DNA of 55,271 nucleotides from Planctomycetia bacterium. Lineage in GTDB: Bacteria > Planctomycetota > Planctomycetia > Pirellulales > Thermoguttaceae. The DNA lies in contig JAUNBF010000005.1 of assembly GCA_030527185.1 (NCBI GenBank), positions 43,920 through 99,190 of the forward strand, read 5' to 3'. This document shows, piece after piece, positions 11,652 through 20,888 of the stretch. Both the position numbers and the translations under genes were made by a program. The notes below the pieces were generated by a model. It had not been told where the DNA came from, ran no database searches, and saw nothing but the letters and a program-made list of their open reading frames with translations. The first letter of the stretch is position 1, and each line of letters starts with the position of its first letter.

Positions 11652-12533
11652 CTAATTTTCCGTAAAATCCTTTTGAAGAAAATCGTCCAGAATTTCCAGC
11701 CAGAAACTTCCCAGTCCGTACTGATGACCGAATCGCGGCAACTCGACCCAAACTTTTGGCTCGTTGGCGTTTTGGAAAAGTCGCTGGCCGTGGTCGTAGG
11801 GAACGGTCCAGTCATACGTTCCGTGAAATTGCAGGAGGGGAACGTGGAGGGTGCGGATTTTGGCAGCGGAGTGGAACTGATTCCGCGTCAACCATGCCAT
11901 CGGCAAAACCGGGCAATGGTGTTGGGCCACCGAAGGTACACTGTCAAATGTGGAAAAAAGAATCAGTTTCGGCGTTCCCTCTTGCGCCAGTTCCACCGCC
12001 ACGCCACCCCCCAGCGAATGTCCCATGAGAATCACTTCTTTTTCCGACTTTCCGCAAAGCTCCGCGAAAAATTTTCGCGCCGCGCGGGCATCGGCATAGA
12101 CCTTTTCTTCGCAAAGTTCGCTGCGATCCCCCTCACTGTAACCGTAAGCCCGATAATCAAAGAAAAACATCGCGTAGCGGGAAGGGACTTTCGGCTTGCC
12201 TTCCGCAGCAGGTTTTTTCGGCTCAAAGAAAATCCACTCCCGATTGACTCCAATCCACCCGCCATTGCCGTGACAAAAGAGGATGGGAAGCGTCGTTTCG
12301 TCGATAAAATCCCCCGATTGCAGCAAATTGCCATGGAGTTGGCGACCATCTTCAGAAGGAAAGAAAAAAGGCTGAGCCGCCGGGTGCATTAAAACCTGTT
12401 CCTCCACCGGAAGGCTCGGATCCAACTTGCTGGGATAATAAACGAATCGTTCCTCCAGGCAACAAAAGACACCTGCCAGCAACAGTTCCGTCGCCAAAAA
12501 AACCAAAACCAGCCATTTCAGCCAACGTTTCAT
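11652..12533 (-). CDS. Membrane-anchored alpha/beta hydrolase (Bem46-like)
   Basis: Serine hydrolase of unknown substrate. The 293-residue protein begins with a basic residue pair and a hydrophobic helix (KRWLKWLVLVFLATELLLAGVF) that is a membrane anchor or signal; a Cys pair follows. The body has the pattern of Bem46/ABHD13-type hydrolases: RFVYYPSKLDP, LFCHGNGG (oxyanion region), DYRAYGYSEGD, the nucleophile elbow GHSLGGG, the acid region HGTYDWTVPY and the catalytic His in GHQYG. The start at 12533 overlaps the nadD stop by 4 bases (ATGA), so translation is coupled; a longer upstream frame lies inside nadD and is not used. Last gene of the xseB-to-hydrolase operon. Confidence 0.85.
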   Translation of the reverse strand: MKRWLKWLVLVFLATELLLAGVFCCLEERFVYYPSKLDPSLPVEEQVLMHPAAQPFFFPSEDGRQLHGNLLQSGDFIDETTLPILFCHGNGGWIGVNREWIFFEPKKPAAEGKPKVPSRYAMFFFDYRAYGYSEGDRSELCEEKVYADARAARKFFAELCGKSEKEVILMGHSLGGGVAVELAQEGTPKLILFSTFDSVPSVAQHHCPVLPMAWLTRNQFHSAAKIRTLHVPLLQFHGTYDWTVPYDHGQRLFQNANEPKVWVELPRFGHQYGLGSFWLEILDDFLQKDFTEN

Positions 12534-13192
12534 GCCTCCCCCTTCTTTTTTCTGCCTCGTTTTTTGCGGTACAGTTTTTTTGCCTCGATATACGCAATCA
12601 CTTCCGGTGGCGTCTGATAACGGATACTCTTCCCGGCGGCAACGCAGTCTCGGATTTCGCTGCTGCTGTAGGCCACCTGAATCATGTGAATCCGCGATTT
12701 TTTGATCTCTTTCATCCGCTTCGGAGAAGCTACCGTCGAAAGAAACTCCAAATCCTCTATTTCCCGCCCTGCCCGACCAATCACCAACGGCGGTGCCAGT
12801 TCGCAAATCCTCTGCGGCTGATACCAGTTGGGAAATGCTCGCAACATATCCTCCCCCAAAAGGAGAAAAAGCTCCGCGTCGGGATATTGATTCTGAACAT
12901 ATTCCACCGTATGAACCGTATAACTCACCTCCGAAGAATCGACCTCAAAACGCTCCACCTGAAAAGCGGAATTTCCCGCAATGGCCAGTTCCAGCATTGC
13001 CACGCGGTCTTCCTCCGGTGCCAAAACCCAATCCCGTTTATGCGGCGGAATTCCTGCCGGCACAAAAAGGACTAAATCCAGATTCATCTGCTGTCGGGCA
13101 GACTCGGCCAGTAAAAGATGTCCGTAATGGATGGGGTCAAACGTTCCGCCATAAATACCGATCCGTTTTGCACGGGGAAGTTTCGATTTCAT
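12530..13192 (-). CDS. nadD: Nicotinate-nucleotide adenylyltransferase
   Basis: Transfers AMP to nicotinate mononucleotide to make deamido-NAD in the NAD pathway. The product of 220 residues shows the nucleotidyltransferase motif GGTFDPIHYGHL near the N-terminus and the C-terminal SSSEIRDCVAAGKSIRYQTPPEVIAYI pattern typical of NadD. A very basic tail (KKLYRKKRGRKKKGEA) ends the protein. Neither the ATG at 13192 nor a TTG at 13216 has a clear ribosome site; I use the ATG. NAD kinase is encoded two genes upstream, so two steps of NAD(P) synthesis share this operon. Confidence 0.92.
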   Translation of the reverse strand: MKSKLPRAKRIGIYGGTFDPIHYGHLLLAESARQQMNLDLVLFVPAGIPPHKRDWVLAPEEDRVAMLELAIAGNSAFQVERFEVDSSEVSYTVHTVEYVQNQYPDAELFLLLGEDMLRAFPNWYQPQRICELAPPLVIGRAGREIEDLEFLSTVASPKRMKEIKKSRIHMIQVAYSSSEIRDCVAAGKSIRYQTPPEVIAYIEAKKLYRKKRGRKKKGEA

Positions 13193-13240
13193 AAAGTCTG
13201 CCAATTCTGCTCTCAAGGGTAAGGTGGGAGGAAAGATGTT

Positions 13241-14074
13241 TTATTCAAAAATAAGCCGTTCCTGAAATTCGATCAGCATTTTCACACGGCTCACCTCCCC
13301 TCGAAAACCGAGAACGGTCTCATCCACCTTCTGCGTCAGCATAATCGCCCGTCCGCGAGCCATATCGAACAAAAATGTCCCGGAATAAAGCCGATCGATA
13401 ATCTGGGCTTTCGTCGCCGCGTCGGAGAGGGGCGTCAGGATTTTCGTGCCGTAGGAGATCGTCGCAATCCCATTTTCCACCTTCTCCAGCGTGAATTTCT
13501 GCAACATCTCGATCCGCCGCAACGTTCCTGTCGGCTGAGGCACATAAACCGGATACTGTTTCGACCAGGAATAACCGACCGGAATCGCCTCTTCCGGGAA
13601 TTCAATACAGACGTATGCCTGATTCGCCTGCTGAACAATGGTCGTGGTGTGGAAATCTTCCCGTGCCACCTGTTTTCCACGCGAATCGATCGAAATTCGG
13701 GAAAGTGTCCTTCCCAACGACTCCGGAACCGTCTCGAAACCCTCCGACGGAATCATTTCCTTCCGGCTGTCGAACGTCCGAAGGGGATTTTCCCCCGTTT
13801 TTTCCCGCATGTCTGCCCACGGAACCGAGTTTTCAATCGTTCCGGTTCCATCCGTATCGACCGAAACCACTTTCCAGTCCTTTCGGGAGTGCGAATACGT
13901 ATCGACCGCTTCCGTCTGGTGCGCCACCATCGTCGTCGTCCGATTCCGGTGTTCCACATCCCACGAAACCGTTTCCCCTGCCTGCCAGCGATAACGCAGC
14001 GTATGTTTCTCTTCCGCCAGGCCTGGCATGGCTCCACAACAGAGGCACAAAAACCATAAAATTATCTGTTTCAT
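13241..14074 (-). CDS. Exported protein of unknown function
   Basis: I do not recognise a named family. The 277-residue product has a clear signal peptide (MKQIILWFLCLCCGAMPGLAEE) and then a beta-rich domain without Cys, with the repeated theme of reporting or comparing values (TLRYRWQAGETVSWDVEHRNRTTTM; YGTKILTPLSD). Similar exported proteins of about this size occur in planctomycetes, to my knowledge without a function. The start at 14074 begins the signal peptide; a longer frame to 14239 runs into nadK and is not used. It lies 20 bases after nadK and 48 before nadD in the same direction, so it is co-transcribed with housekeeping genes, perhaps by chance of operon layout. Confidence 0.75.
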   Translation of the reverse strand: MKQIILWFLCLCCGAMPGLAEEKHTLRYRWQAGETVSWDVEHRNRTTTMVAHQTEAVDTYSHSRKDWKVVSVDTDGTGTIENSVPWADMREKTGENPLRTFDSRKEMIPSEGFETVPESLGRTLSRISIDSRGKQVAREDFHTTTIVQQANQAYVCIEFPEEAIPVGYSWSKQYPVYVPQPTGTLRRIEMLQKFTLEKVENGIATISYGTKILTPLSDAATKAQIIDRLYSGTFLFDMARGRAIMLTQKVDETVLGFRGEVSRVKMLIEFQERLIFE

Positions 14075-14094
14075 CCTGATTTCCCTGAAATTCC

Positions 14095-15018
14095 TTATTT
14101 CACCTGATAATTGGGATGTCCGCTCCAGCCCAACTTTTTCTGCAACGTTGTATAATAGGAGTACCCCGGCACGTTCAACATCTTGAACCGGATTTTGGAA
14201 GGTGTGATTTTTACCGTATCTTCCGGCTCGATGGCACACAGAATATTTCCGTCAATCACGACGCTCGTCTGTGCCTGAGGCGAAAAAACCTCCAATCGGT
14301 ACGTCCGACGGGCCGAATCGACCACCGGACGATACGTCAGCGTGTGCGGCGCAATCGGTGAAATCACAATCGCCTCCAAATCCTGCCGCAAAATCGGCCC
14401 TCCCACCGACAGATTGTGGGCTGTCGAGCCAATCGGCGTGCTGAGAATCAGTCCGTCGCAACTGTACGTCGTGACAAATTCCTCGTCAGCATAAAGTTTC
14501 ACCTCCATAATGTGAAACGAGGCATTCTGAATCGCCACCTCATTCATCACCCGTGCCGTCACGATTTCCCGCTTCTCCCCACTCTTTTTAATGACCGTAC
14601 AATCCAGAAGCAGGTGTTCTGAAATCGTAAAATGCGTTTTGGCAGCCCGGGGAATCCCGACCGTATTCGTCTCCCGCGAATGTTCCATCCAGTCCGGTCC
14701 ACAGAGAATGATATGTTCCTGTAAAACCGGGAGCAGTTCCCCCACCTCTTCCCTGGAAATATCCGCCATGAACCCCAGCCGACCCAGATTGATTGCCATG
14801 ACTGGAAACTGCCGTTCTCCCATCTGCTTGACCGCCCGCAGAATCGACCCGTCTCCCCCAAAAACCAGAGCCACATCGACCTCCACCCCCGACAAATCCG
14901 CCTCCCCCGTCAGGTCTTCCAGAACAATCTCCGCGTGTTCCTGAATCGTCGCACGCAATTCATCCACCGTTTCTTTGACGCCAGGACGATTTTTATATCC
15001 CAAAATCATCACACGCAT
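14095..15018 (-). CDS. nadK: NAD kinase
   Basis: Phosphorylates NAD to NADP in the cytoplasm. The 307 residues include the glycine-rich GGDGSILRAVKQM motif with the catalytic Asp, NLGRLGFMADI, and the NAD-binding stretch YSCDGLILSTPIGSTAHNLSVGGPIL, close to the family consensus. An in-frame upstream start exists at 15057, but ATG 15018 has AAAGGAA at good distance and begins at the conserved first strand (MRVMILGYKNRPG). The gene starts 13 bases after the dxs stop. Coupling with dxs makes sense because the isoprenoid pathway downstream of DXS uses NADPH. Confidence 0.95.
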   Translation of the reverse strand: MRVMILGYKNRPGVKETVDELRATIQEHAEIVLEDLTGEADLSGVEVDVALVFGGDGSILRAVKQMGERQFPVMAINLGRLGFMADISREEVGELLPVLQEHIILCGPDWMEHSRETNTVGIPRAAKTHFTISEHLLLDCTVIKKSGEKREIVTARVMNEVAIQNASFHIMEVKLYADEEFVTTYSCDGLILSTPIGSTAHNLSVGGPILRQDLEAIVISPIAPHTLTYRPVVDSARRTYRLEVFSPQAQTSVVIDGNILCAIEPEDTVKITPSKIRFKMLNVPGYSYYTTLQKKLGWSGHPNYQVK

Positions 15019-15031
15019 TGGATTATTCCTT

Positions 15032-17005
15032 TCAACGATTGCGTCCCACACGACCATTCATATCTTCCATCCATTTCCGCATGGAAAAAAAGTCCAACTC
15101 CACTTCCGCCAACTGCTCCTGTCGCGTGGCATGTTGTACAAAAATATCCCCAACCCCCAGTCTCTGGAAAGGTGGCAACGGAATCCCCGCATCCGCCAAA
15201 GATTCCAGCACTGCCGACCCCAACCCTCCTATTTTACAGCCTTCTTCCACCGTCAGCAGCCAGGAGGCCTCCCGCACCAGGGGAAAAATCGTCTCCGTAT
15301 CCAGCGGCTTCACAAAACGGACATTCACCAGCGAAATCGAATCATCCCGCATATCCCGAATCGCTTCCAGACAATCCCGCACCTGAACGCCACACGCCAG
15401 AACAACCCCGCCGCCCGGTTTCCCCCGCAACAGCACCTCACTGCGTCCGACCTGGACATCCTGTCGCCGTACATTTGAAAACTCGGCCGTCTGCGTCTTG
15501 GGATACCGGATGGCAAAGGGAGCCTCTCCCCGTACCGCCAATTCCAACATCTGCTCCAAATCCATCGCGTCGACCGGAACCCCCATCACCATATTCGGCA
15601 AAGGGCGAAAATAGGCCAAATCGTACATCCCATGGTGCGTCGGACCATCCGCTCCCACCAGTCCGGCACGATCCATCAGCAAAACCACCGGCAGATTTTG
15701 CAGCGAAACTTCCTGAAACAGATGGTCATACGCCCGCTGCATAAATGTACTGTAAATATCGACTATCGGACGCAATCCTGATTTTGCCATTCCTGCCGCC
15801 AGCGTCACCGCGTGCGACTCGCAAATGCCGACATCGTAAAACCGTTCAGGAAATTCCTCCCGAATTCGCTCCAGCTTATTCCCCTGGCACATCGCCGCCG
15901 TAATCACCACCACTTTCGGGTCTTTTTCCATCAATTCCAGAATCTTGCGGCTCGCAACAGCCGTGAAAGAATGGTCTTCCGGGGTATCCTTCACCTTGAC
16001 CACCGGCACTTCCTGGGCTTTCCGTTTGGCCAGGCGTCGGAGTTCCGCTCGCGTCCTGCGCAGCGGCGGTGGGGCGTGAAATTTGGCCGGATCCGCCTCG
16101 GCTGGCTCATAACCGTGCCCTTTTTGCGTCAGAACATGCAACAGCGTCGGCCCCTGATACTGCCGAGCCATCCGCAGGAATTTCTGCAATTGCCGAATAT
16201 CGTGTCCATCCACCGGCCCCAGATACCGTACCCCCAACTCCTCGAAAAGCATTCCCCCCAAAAGCCCTGCCTTCAAGGCGTTTTTCAGATAATGGCAAAA
16301 TCGCCGCGTCGGCTTCCCAATGAGAGGAATCGCCTCAAAACCACGTTTCAAATCCGCCTTGAATTCCGTGTAAACCGGATTCATCCGCAGCGTATCCAGA
16401 TACTTCCCCACACTCCCTACCCGTGGGCAAATCGACATTTTGTTATCGTTGAGAATCACCGTGACGTTCTTTTTCAACGCTCCCAAATGATTCAATCCCT
16501 CAAAAACCACCCCGTTGGCAAACGATCCGTCTCCAATCACCGCCACGACCTCCCGATGAGGAGCATCCTCCACCGACTGCCGAATCTGCTCCATCAAATC
16601 GTCCCCACACTTCATCCCCAACGCGGTGGAAATGCTGCACCCCGCGTGACCCGTCATGAACAAATCGTATGGACTCTCCGCCGGATTCGGATACCCCATC
16701 AACCCACCCCGCGTACGGATGGTCGCAAACTGCGGATACCGTCCCGTCACCAACTTGTGAGGATAGACCTGGTGCCCCACGTCCCAAATCAGCCGATCCA
16801 CCGAAAAATCAAATACCGTATGCAATGCCAACGTCAGTTCCACCACCCCCAGATTCGACGCAAAATGCGCAGAACGTCGCTCCACCACCGAACATATTTC
16901 CGCCCGAATTTCCCTCGCCAACTGCCGCAACTCCTCCATCGAAAGCGAACGCAAATCTTTCGGAGAACGAATAGTACGGAGAATGGATTCCTTCTTCTCT
17001 TTCAT
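15032..17005 (-). CDS. dxs: 1-deoxy-D-xylulose-5-phosphate synthase
   Basis: Thiamine-diphosphate enzyme that joins pyruvate and glyceraldehyde 3-phosphate in the first step of the MEP isoprenoid pathway. The 657 residues match the family. Visible are WDVGHQVYPHKLVTGR, the thiamine-diphosphate motif GDGSFANGVVFEGLNHLG ending in LNDNKMS, and in the second domain DRAGLVGADGPTHHG and the transketolase C-terminal region. The usual GHSSTSIS is GHAGCSIS here, a mild change. Start at ATG 17005; no clear Shine-Dalgarno is visible. The upstream gap to ispA is filled by a heptamer-repeat element. Confidence 0.97.
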   Translation of the reverse strand: MKEKKESILRTIRSPKDLRSLSMEELRQLAREIRAEICSVVERRSAHFASNLGVVELTLALHTVFDFSVDRLIWDVGHQVYPHKLVTGRYPQFATIRTRGGLMGYPNPAESPYDLFMTGHAGCSISTALGMKCGDDLMEQIRQSVEDAPHREVVAVIGDGSFANGVVFEGLNHLGALKKNVTVILNDNKMSICPRVGSVGKYLDTLRMNPVYTEFKADLKRGFEAIPLIGKPTRRFCHYLKNALKAGLLGGMLFEELGVRYLGPVDGHDIRQLQKFLRMARQYQGPTLLHVLTQKGHGYEPAEADPAKFHAPPPLRRTRAELRRLAKRKAQEVPVVKVKDTPEDHSFTAVASRKILELMEKDPKVVVITAAMCQGNKLERIREEFPERFYDVGICESHAVTLAAGMAKSGLRPIVDIYSTFMQRAYDHLFQEVSLQNLPVVLLMDRAGLVGADGPTHHGMYDLAYFRPLPNMVMGVPVDAMDLEQMLELAVRGEAPFAIRYPKTQTAEFSNVRRQDVQVGRSEVLLRGKPGGGVVLACGVQVRDCLEAIRDMRDDSISLVNVRFVKPLDTETIFPLVREASWLLTVEEGCKIGGLGSAVLESLADAGIPLPPFQRLGVGDIFVQHATRQEQLAEVELDFFSMRKWMEDMNGRVGRNR

Positions 17006-17020
17006 AACCAAACTTTTTTT

Positions 17021-17134
17021 AATTGATAATTGATAATTGATAGTGGTTAGTGGTTCGTGGTTCGTGGGCGAAATGGCTATAGAAATCTTTATTGAACGCT
17101 GAAATCAATAATTATCAATTATCAATTATCAATT
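17021..17134. repeat. Heptamer-repeat inverted element, copy 1
   Basis: A 114-bp element fills the gap between ispA and dxs. Its ends are perfect 22-bp inverted repeats (17021-17042 and 17113-17134) built from the heptamer TTGATAA. Inside the left end the period of 7 continues with TGGTTAG/TGGTTCG units to about 17067. A 35-base unique core follows. A second, inverted copy is at 42904-43020. It looks like a small non-autonomous mobile element, not a CRISPR. Confidence 0.75.
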
Positions 17135-17137
17135 TCC

Positions 17138-18112
17138 TCAATTCTTCCGCTGTATTGTCCAGTTCAGTAATTCTTTCAGCCAATGCGGATGGGAAAATTT
17201 TCCTTTTTGGATTTCCATTTCCGCTTCGTGGTGTAAATGTTCCAGCAATGCGAGGGAACGCTCCACGCCCAAAACGGTCGCCCAGGTGGTTTTTCCTTTG
17301 GCCGCGTCCTTCCCCACCTCTTTTCCCATCACCTCCGCACTGGAAGAAACATCGAGCAAATCGTCCGTAATTTGAAACATCAACCCCAGATGTTGTCCGT
17401 AACGCCCCAGATGGTGTTGTTGTTTTTCCGTCGCACCTCCCAGAATGCCCCCCATCCAGACAGCCGCCGTAATCAACGCCCCGGTCTTGCGATCCTGCAT
17501 GGCTGCCAGAGTTTGTGCCGATTCCCCCCACATTTTCGCCATTTCCAAACGTTCCGCAGGCGTTTGCGCAAAAAGAGCCGACAAATCCGGCCGTTTCAGC
17601 CCTTTTTCCAGGAACATGTCCCAAATCTGCCCACCGACCATCCCCCGACAACCAGCCGCACGGGTCAGAACACGCAGACAACGAAGTCCCTTATCCGAAT
17701 CGGAGATTTCCGTAAGAATTTCAAATGCCCACGATTGCAACGCATCTCCCGCCAAAATCGCGGTTGCTTCGTCAAACTGTCGGTGGCACGTAGGCCGTCC
17801 CCGCCGCAAATCGTCGTCATCCATCGCGGGCAGATCGTCATGAATCAGGGAATACGCGTGAATCATCTCCACCGCCGTGGCCGCACACAGGCAATCTCCC
17901 CTCACCTTCTCCGAAATTGCCTCCCCACAACAGGCCTCCGCTCCCAGAAAGACCAACATCGGACGCAATCGTTTTCCCGGTGCCGTCAGCGTATAATCCA
18001 TCGCGGCGGCCAGACGTGCCGGGATTTCCTCCTGAATTTTCTCACACCGGGATTGCAGCGTCTCTTCCACCCATTCCCGAACCACCCAACACCATTCTTT
18101 GAAGTCCTTCAT
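17138..18112 (-). CDS. ispA: Short-chain polyprenyl diphosphate synthase (farnesyl/geranylgeranyl type)
   Basis: Condenses isopentenyl diphosphate with allylic diphosphates to make C15 or C20 chains. The 324-residue protein has the first Asp-rich motif DDLPAMDDDD (from residue 92) and the second QITDDLLD, plus GKRLRPML. The DDxxxxD form of the first motif is typical of bacterial IspA. AAAGGAC precedes the start, which lies two bases after the xseB stop, so the two are coupled. The stop codon is four bases from the end of the repeat element; the last few residues may therefore have been altered by its insertion. Confidence 0.93.
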   Translation of the reverse strand: MKDFKEWCWVVREWVEETLQSRCEKIQEEIPARLAAAMDYTLTAPGKRLRPMLVFLGAEACCGEAISEKVRGDCLCAATAVEMIHAYSLIHDDLPAMDDDDLRRGRPTCHRQFDEATAILAGDALQSWAFEILTEISDSDKGLRCLRVLTRAAGCRGMVGGQIWDMFLEKGLKRPDLSALFAQTPAERLEMAKMWGESAQTLAAMQDRKTGALITAAVWMGGILGGATEKQQHHLGRYGQHLGLMFQITDDLLDVSSSAEVMGKEVGKDAAKGKTTWATVLGVERSLALLEHLHHEAEMEIQKGKFSHPHWLKELLNWTIQRKN

Positions 18113-18114
18113 CG

Positions 18115-18393
18115 CTATCGTCCTTTGGTTTCCGCCTTTTCTTCCAGGGAACGTTCATCCTCTTCCCAATCCCGCACGACAGGCCGCCCCTCCTCATCCA
18201 CCCCGGAGAGAATCTCGACCTTCCGTTTCGCGCTTTCCAATTGCCCGTGACAGGTTTTCAAAAGCCCCACCCCTTCTTCATACAGAGCCAACGATTCTTC
18301 CAGACTTTCCCGGCCTTCTTCCAGAGCGTTCACCACTTCTTCCAGACGGCGAAACGATTCTTCAAATGTTTTGGTTTTGGATGGGGAACTCAT
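18115..18393 (-). CDS. xseB: Exodeoxyribonuclease VII small subunit
   Basis: Small subunit of exonuclease VII, which degrades single-stranded DNA. The 92 residues contain the family core FEESFRRLEEVVNALEEGRESLEESLALYEEGVGLLKTC. The acidic C-terminal tail (DWEEDERSLEEKAETKGR) is longer than in E. coli XseB (80 residues). The start is supported by GAGAGGAA ten bases upstream. The xseB-ispA-dxs order is widespread. xseA is not next to it and does not occur in this window. Confidence 0.93.
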   Translation of the reverse strand: MSSPSKTKTFEESFRRLEEVVNALEEGRESLEESLALYEEGVGLLKTCHGQLESAKRKVEILSGVDEEGRPVVRDWEEDERSLEEKAETKGR

Positions 18394-18460
18394 GGAAATT
18401 CATTCCTCTCGATATTCAGACGGAGACTGCGGAAACCCGTTTCCTGTAATAATTTTCTCA

Positions 18461-18488
18461 ATTATATACCATTTGGTTGAATTTTCAA
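18461..18488 (-). promoter_or_regulatory. Promoter of the xseB-ispA-dxs-nadK operon
   Basis: On the minus strand TTGAAA (18488-18483), a 16-bp spacer and TATAAT (18466-18461) lie about 68 bases before the xseB start. The -35 box falls in a perfect GGTTGAA/TTCAACC palindrome (18475-18490), which could be an operator. Confidence 0.65.
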
Positions 18489-18556
18489 CCCACGGGAATC
18501 CTTTTCAGGAGGAATATTCCCACTCTTGCGAAAATTCCTCCCGATAACGCCCTTTT

Positions 18557-20635
18557 TCAATCCTTTTCCAGGGCTTTTTGGCTCACCAGAAGTCCGGCAT
18601 GACCACACGGAATGACGACACGCTCTCCCACCCAAACCGCCAATTCAGGATGTCCATGCAGCGAATATTCCCGCACGATTTTCGGTGACGCCCCTTCGGA
18701 AAATTCCAGAAAGAAGATTTTCCCCATCCGTCGATCGGTAAAACAGACCTGATTTCCATGCAAGACCGCTTTGCCAAAGGTGGAAAGTCCGGGAATCTCC
18801 ACTTTCGGCACCTCCTCCAGCGTTCGTGACTCTGCCGCGTCGCAGGTATACAAAGTCCCACGCCGAAAATAGAGCAAACGTCCCTCTTTCCAACACGCGC
18901 CATGACCAAAAGAGACCTCTCCGGGGAAGGAGACCATTTTTCGTTCCGGTTTTTCTCCCGCCAGATCGTACCAGACCAGCCCAGTTCCCTGAGCCACACA
19001 GACAATCAGACCTTCCTTGGAAATTCCCGTGACCACATCCCGGCCATACAAAATTCCTCGGTGATTCTGGTCGGTAAAGAGTAATTTCGGTCTTTGCGGT
19101 TCGGAAACGTCGAGAAAATTCAACCGTGAATTCCCTTCCTTCGTCACAAGGATCCGCCCCTCCCCAGGAACGACAATCTGGCGGACCGTCCGTCCGGTTT
19201 CCCAACGCCCCTGAATGAATCGCTGCCCATTCTCACGGAGATGGTAAATTCCCACCCCTTTGATTCCTTCCGCGACATAGAGTCGATTGCCCCGCACGCA
19301 AACATCGTACACAAAGCCATGCGTCGGATACACGTTCCGCACCACCGGCTCCTCACCCCCGACATCGACTAGTAACAGCCCATCCGTTCCTGCCGCGACC
19401 CAAACCAGATTCTCCTTCCAGAACGCCGCCGCCAGAGCCTGCCCGTTCGTTTTCAAAAGGGAGAAGTCTCTCTGAATGGCCTCGCTCAATGCCAGATCGG
19501 GCAGTACCGGTTCCTCCAGTTTCGGCCCCTCCCGATTCAGCGATACCGGTTGGGCAATTCCAGGAGCTTCCACCACGTAAACTCCATTTTGTACCCCAGC
19601 CACGTAAAGAACACCGTTTCCAGGTTCCACCGTTCCCACCGGGTCGGGATTGCCTGTTCTTTCGACGACAGGCAAAATGGCATACCCTGCCCCACGCGGA
19701 TTTTGCGGGTCGCGCACGTCCACACAAAAAACACCGTTATAAGAATCCGCCACGAAGGCCATTTTCGCTTCGTTGACCGTCACGCCCCAGAAATCGGGGA
19801 CTGTGTGGATAGTCTGTGCCGGAAATTTCAGCCGTCCCAATAATTTCGGTTCCCGTGGATTCGCCACGCAGAAAATATCCAGACCGTGCCCTTCCGCAGG
19901 TGCCACTTTCAACTTCCTTGGCCCCGTCGCCGCGTAACAAATCGAATCCCGTACATAAACCCCATCCCCCAGACCATCCAGTTTGCCCTTCCCGATAATC
20001 TGAGCGTTTTTCGGGTTCCGCACATCGATGACCGTCAATTCTGAAACACCCCAGTCTCCCGCGTAAAGAATACCGTTGAGACAATCGACCGACTGCGCTT
20101 CTCCCGAAACGACAAATCCCAGATGACGCGGCTCGGCAGGATTGGAAATATCGACCATTTCCGTACCAAATTGTCGTTGGCTGATGTACGCCACATCGTC
20201 CACGCAGCAGATTCCCGTCGCCAGTTCCATCGTGTCGTAGTGTGCCCGCAGGCGAGGAAATCGCGGTTGCGAAACGTCCACCACATACATCCCACCCGTT
20301 CGGGCAGTGACATAGAGATGTTCCTTATAAAACACCACTTGCCGCCCTTCGCCGATTCCCGACAAACGCGAAACTTCTTTCGGTTGGGCAGGTTCCGAAA
20401 TGTCGTAAATCGTAATATTATCATATCCGACCGTGTACAGCCAATTCCCATGAAGCGTCAAATCCGACGTCGGCAGCGAACCATCCACCCGCCGAACAGG
20501 CAGAAACTCACCATATTTTTCCGTATCGTGCCGCAGCGCAAACCCATCCCCTTTTTCGTTCCCTCGCGTCCCCTCATTCCCGGTCAGCAGAGCCAGAATT
20601 CCCAGACAGACTGCATAGTATCGAATTCTCAACAT
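18557..20635 (-). CDS. Secreted LVIVD-repeat beta-propeller protein
   Basis: Large exported protein of unknown partner. The 692 residues start with a signal peptide (about 1-20) and then a chain of LVIVD-type repeats, for example NWLYTVGYDNITIYDISEPAQPKEV, HLYVTARTGGMYVVDVSQPRFPRL and GILYAGDWGVSELTVIDVRNPKNAQ. Such repeats fold into beta-propellers and are common in surface proteins of planctomycetes and some other phyla. Start at ATG 20635 with AAGGG upstream and a good promoter 48-76 bases away. It is transcribed alone. Fragments of a close paralogue survive at 41604-41776. No enzymatic motif is evident. Confidence 0.85.
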   Translation of the reverse strand: MLRIRYYAVCLGILALLTGNEGTRGNEKGDGFALRHDTEKYGEFLPVRRVDGSLPTSDLTLHGNWLYTVGYDNITIYDISEPAQPKEVSRLSGIGEGRQVVFYKEHLYVTARTGGMYVVDVSQPRFPRLRAHYDTMELATGICCVDDVAYISQRQFGTEMVDISNPAEPRHLGFVVSGEAQSVDCLNGILYAGDWGVSELTVIDVRNPKNAQIIGKGKLDGLGDGVYVRDSICYAATGPRKLKVAPAEGHGLDIFCVANPREPKLLGRLKFPAQTIHTVPDFWGVTVNEAKMAFVADSYNGVFCVDVRDPQNPRGAGYAILPVVERTGNPDPVGTVEPGNGVLYVAGVQNGVYVVEAPGIAQPVSLNREGPKLEEPVLPDLALSEAIQRDFSLLKTNGQALAAAFWKENLVWVAAGTDGLLLVDVGGEEPVVRNVYPTHGFVYDVCVRGNRLYVAEGIKGVGIYHLRENGQRFIQGRWETGRTVRQIVVPGEGRILVTKEGNSRLNFLDVSEPQRPKLLFTDQNHRGILYGRDVVTGISKEGLIVCVAQGTGLVWYDLAGEKPERKMVSFPGEVSFGHGACWKEGRLLYFRRGTLYTCDAAESRTLEEVPKVEIPGLSTFGKAVLHGNQVCFTDRRMGKIFFLEFSEGASPKIVREYSLHGHPELAVWVGERVVIPCGHAGLLVSQKALEKD

Positions 20636-20682
20636 TTCTCATTCCCTTTTTCAGCGTATCCATTTTTGGCAACAACATAACC

Positions 20683-20711
20683 ATTATAGCCAGAGTCCTC
20701 ACGTTCCACAA
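20683..20711 (-). promoter_or_regulatory. Promoter of the LVIVD gene
   Basis: TTGTGG (20711-20706), a 17-bp spacer and a consensus TATAAT (20688-20683) on the minus strand, about 48 bases before the ATG at 20635. The rest of the 253-base gap to araB shows no convincing gene. Confidence 0.65.
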
Positions 20712-20888
20712 GTCCCCTTTCCCGGATGTCGTTTTCAAATTCAGAGATTATCGCCGTGGAGTGGAATGAATACAGAAACACTATTCCGCAAAGGAAAGCT
20801 CCGCACGTCGAAAACTCGATGCCTGGAGCTTGTTCCTTCATCGGGACAGTAAAAATTTTTCCATCCCCAGTTGAAGAGGGTCAATAAT

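Noticed and set aside
17021..17134. Heptamer repeats considered as a CRISPR array
   Set aside because: Units are 7 bp without spacers and are arranged as inverted ends; no cas gene is near.
18508..18545. GGAGGAAT/ATTCCTCC inverted repeat after the LVIVD gene as a terminator
   Set aside because: The stem is followed by no T run in the direction of the LVIVD transcript, so function is uncertain.
20629..20841. 70-residue open frame upstream of the LVIVD gene
   Set aside because: It covers the LVIVD promoter, has no ribosome site and no family; I treat the region as non-coding.
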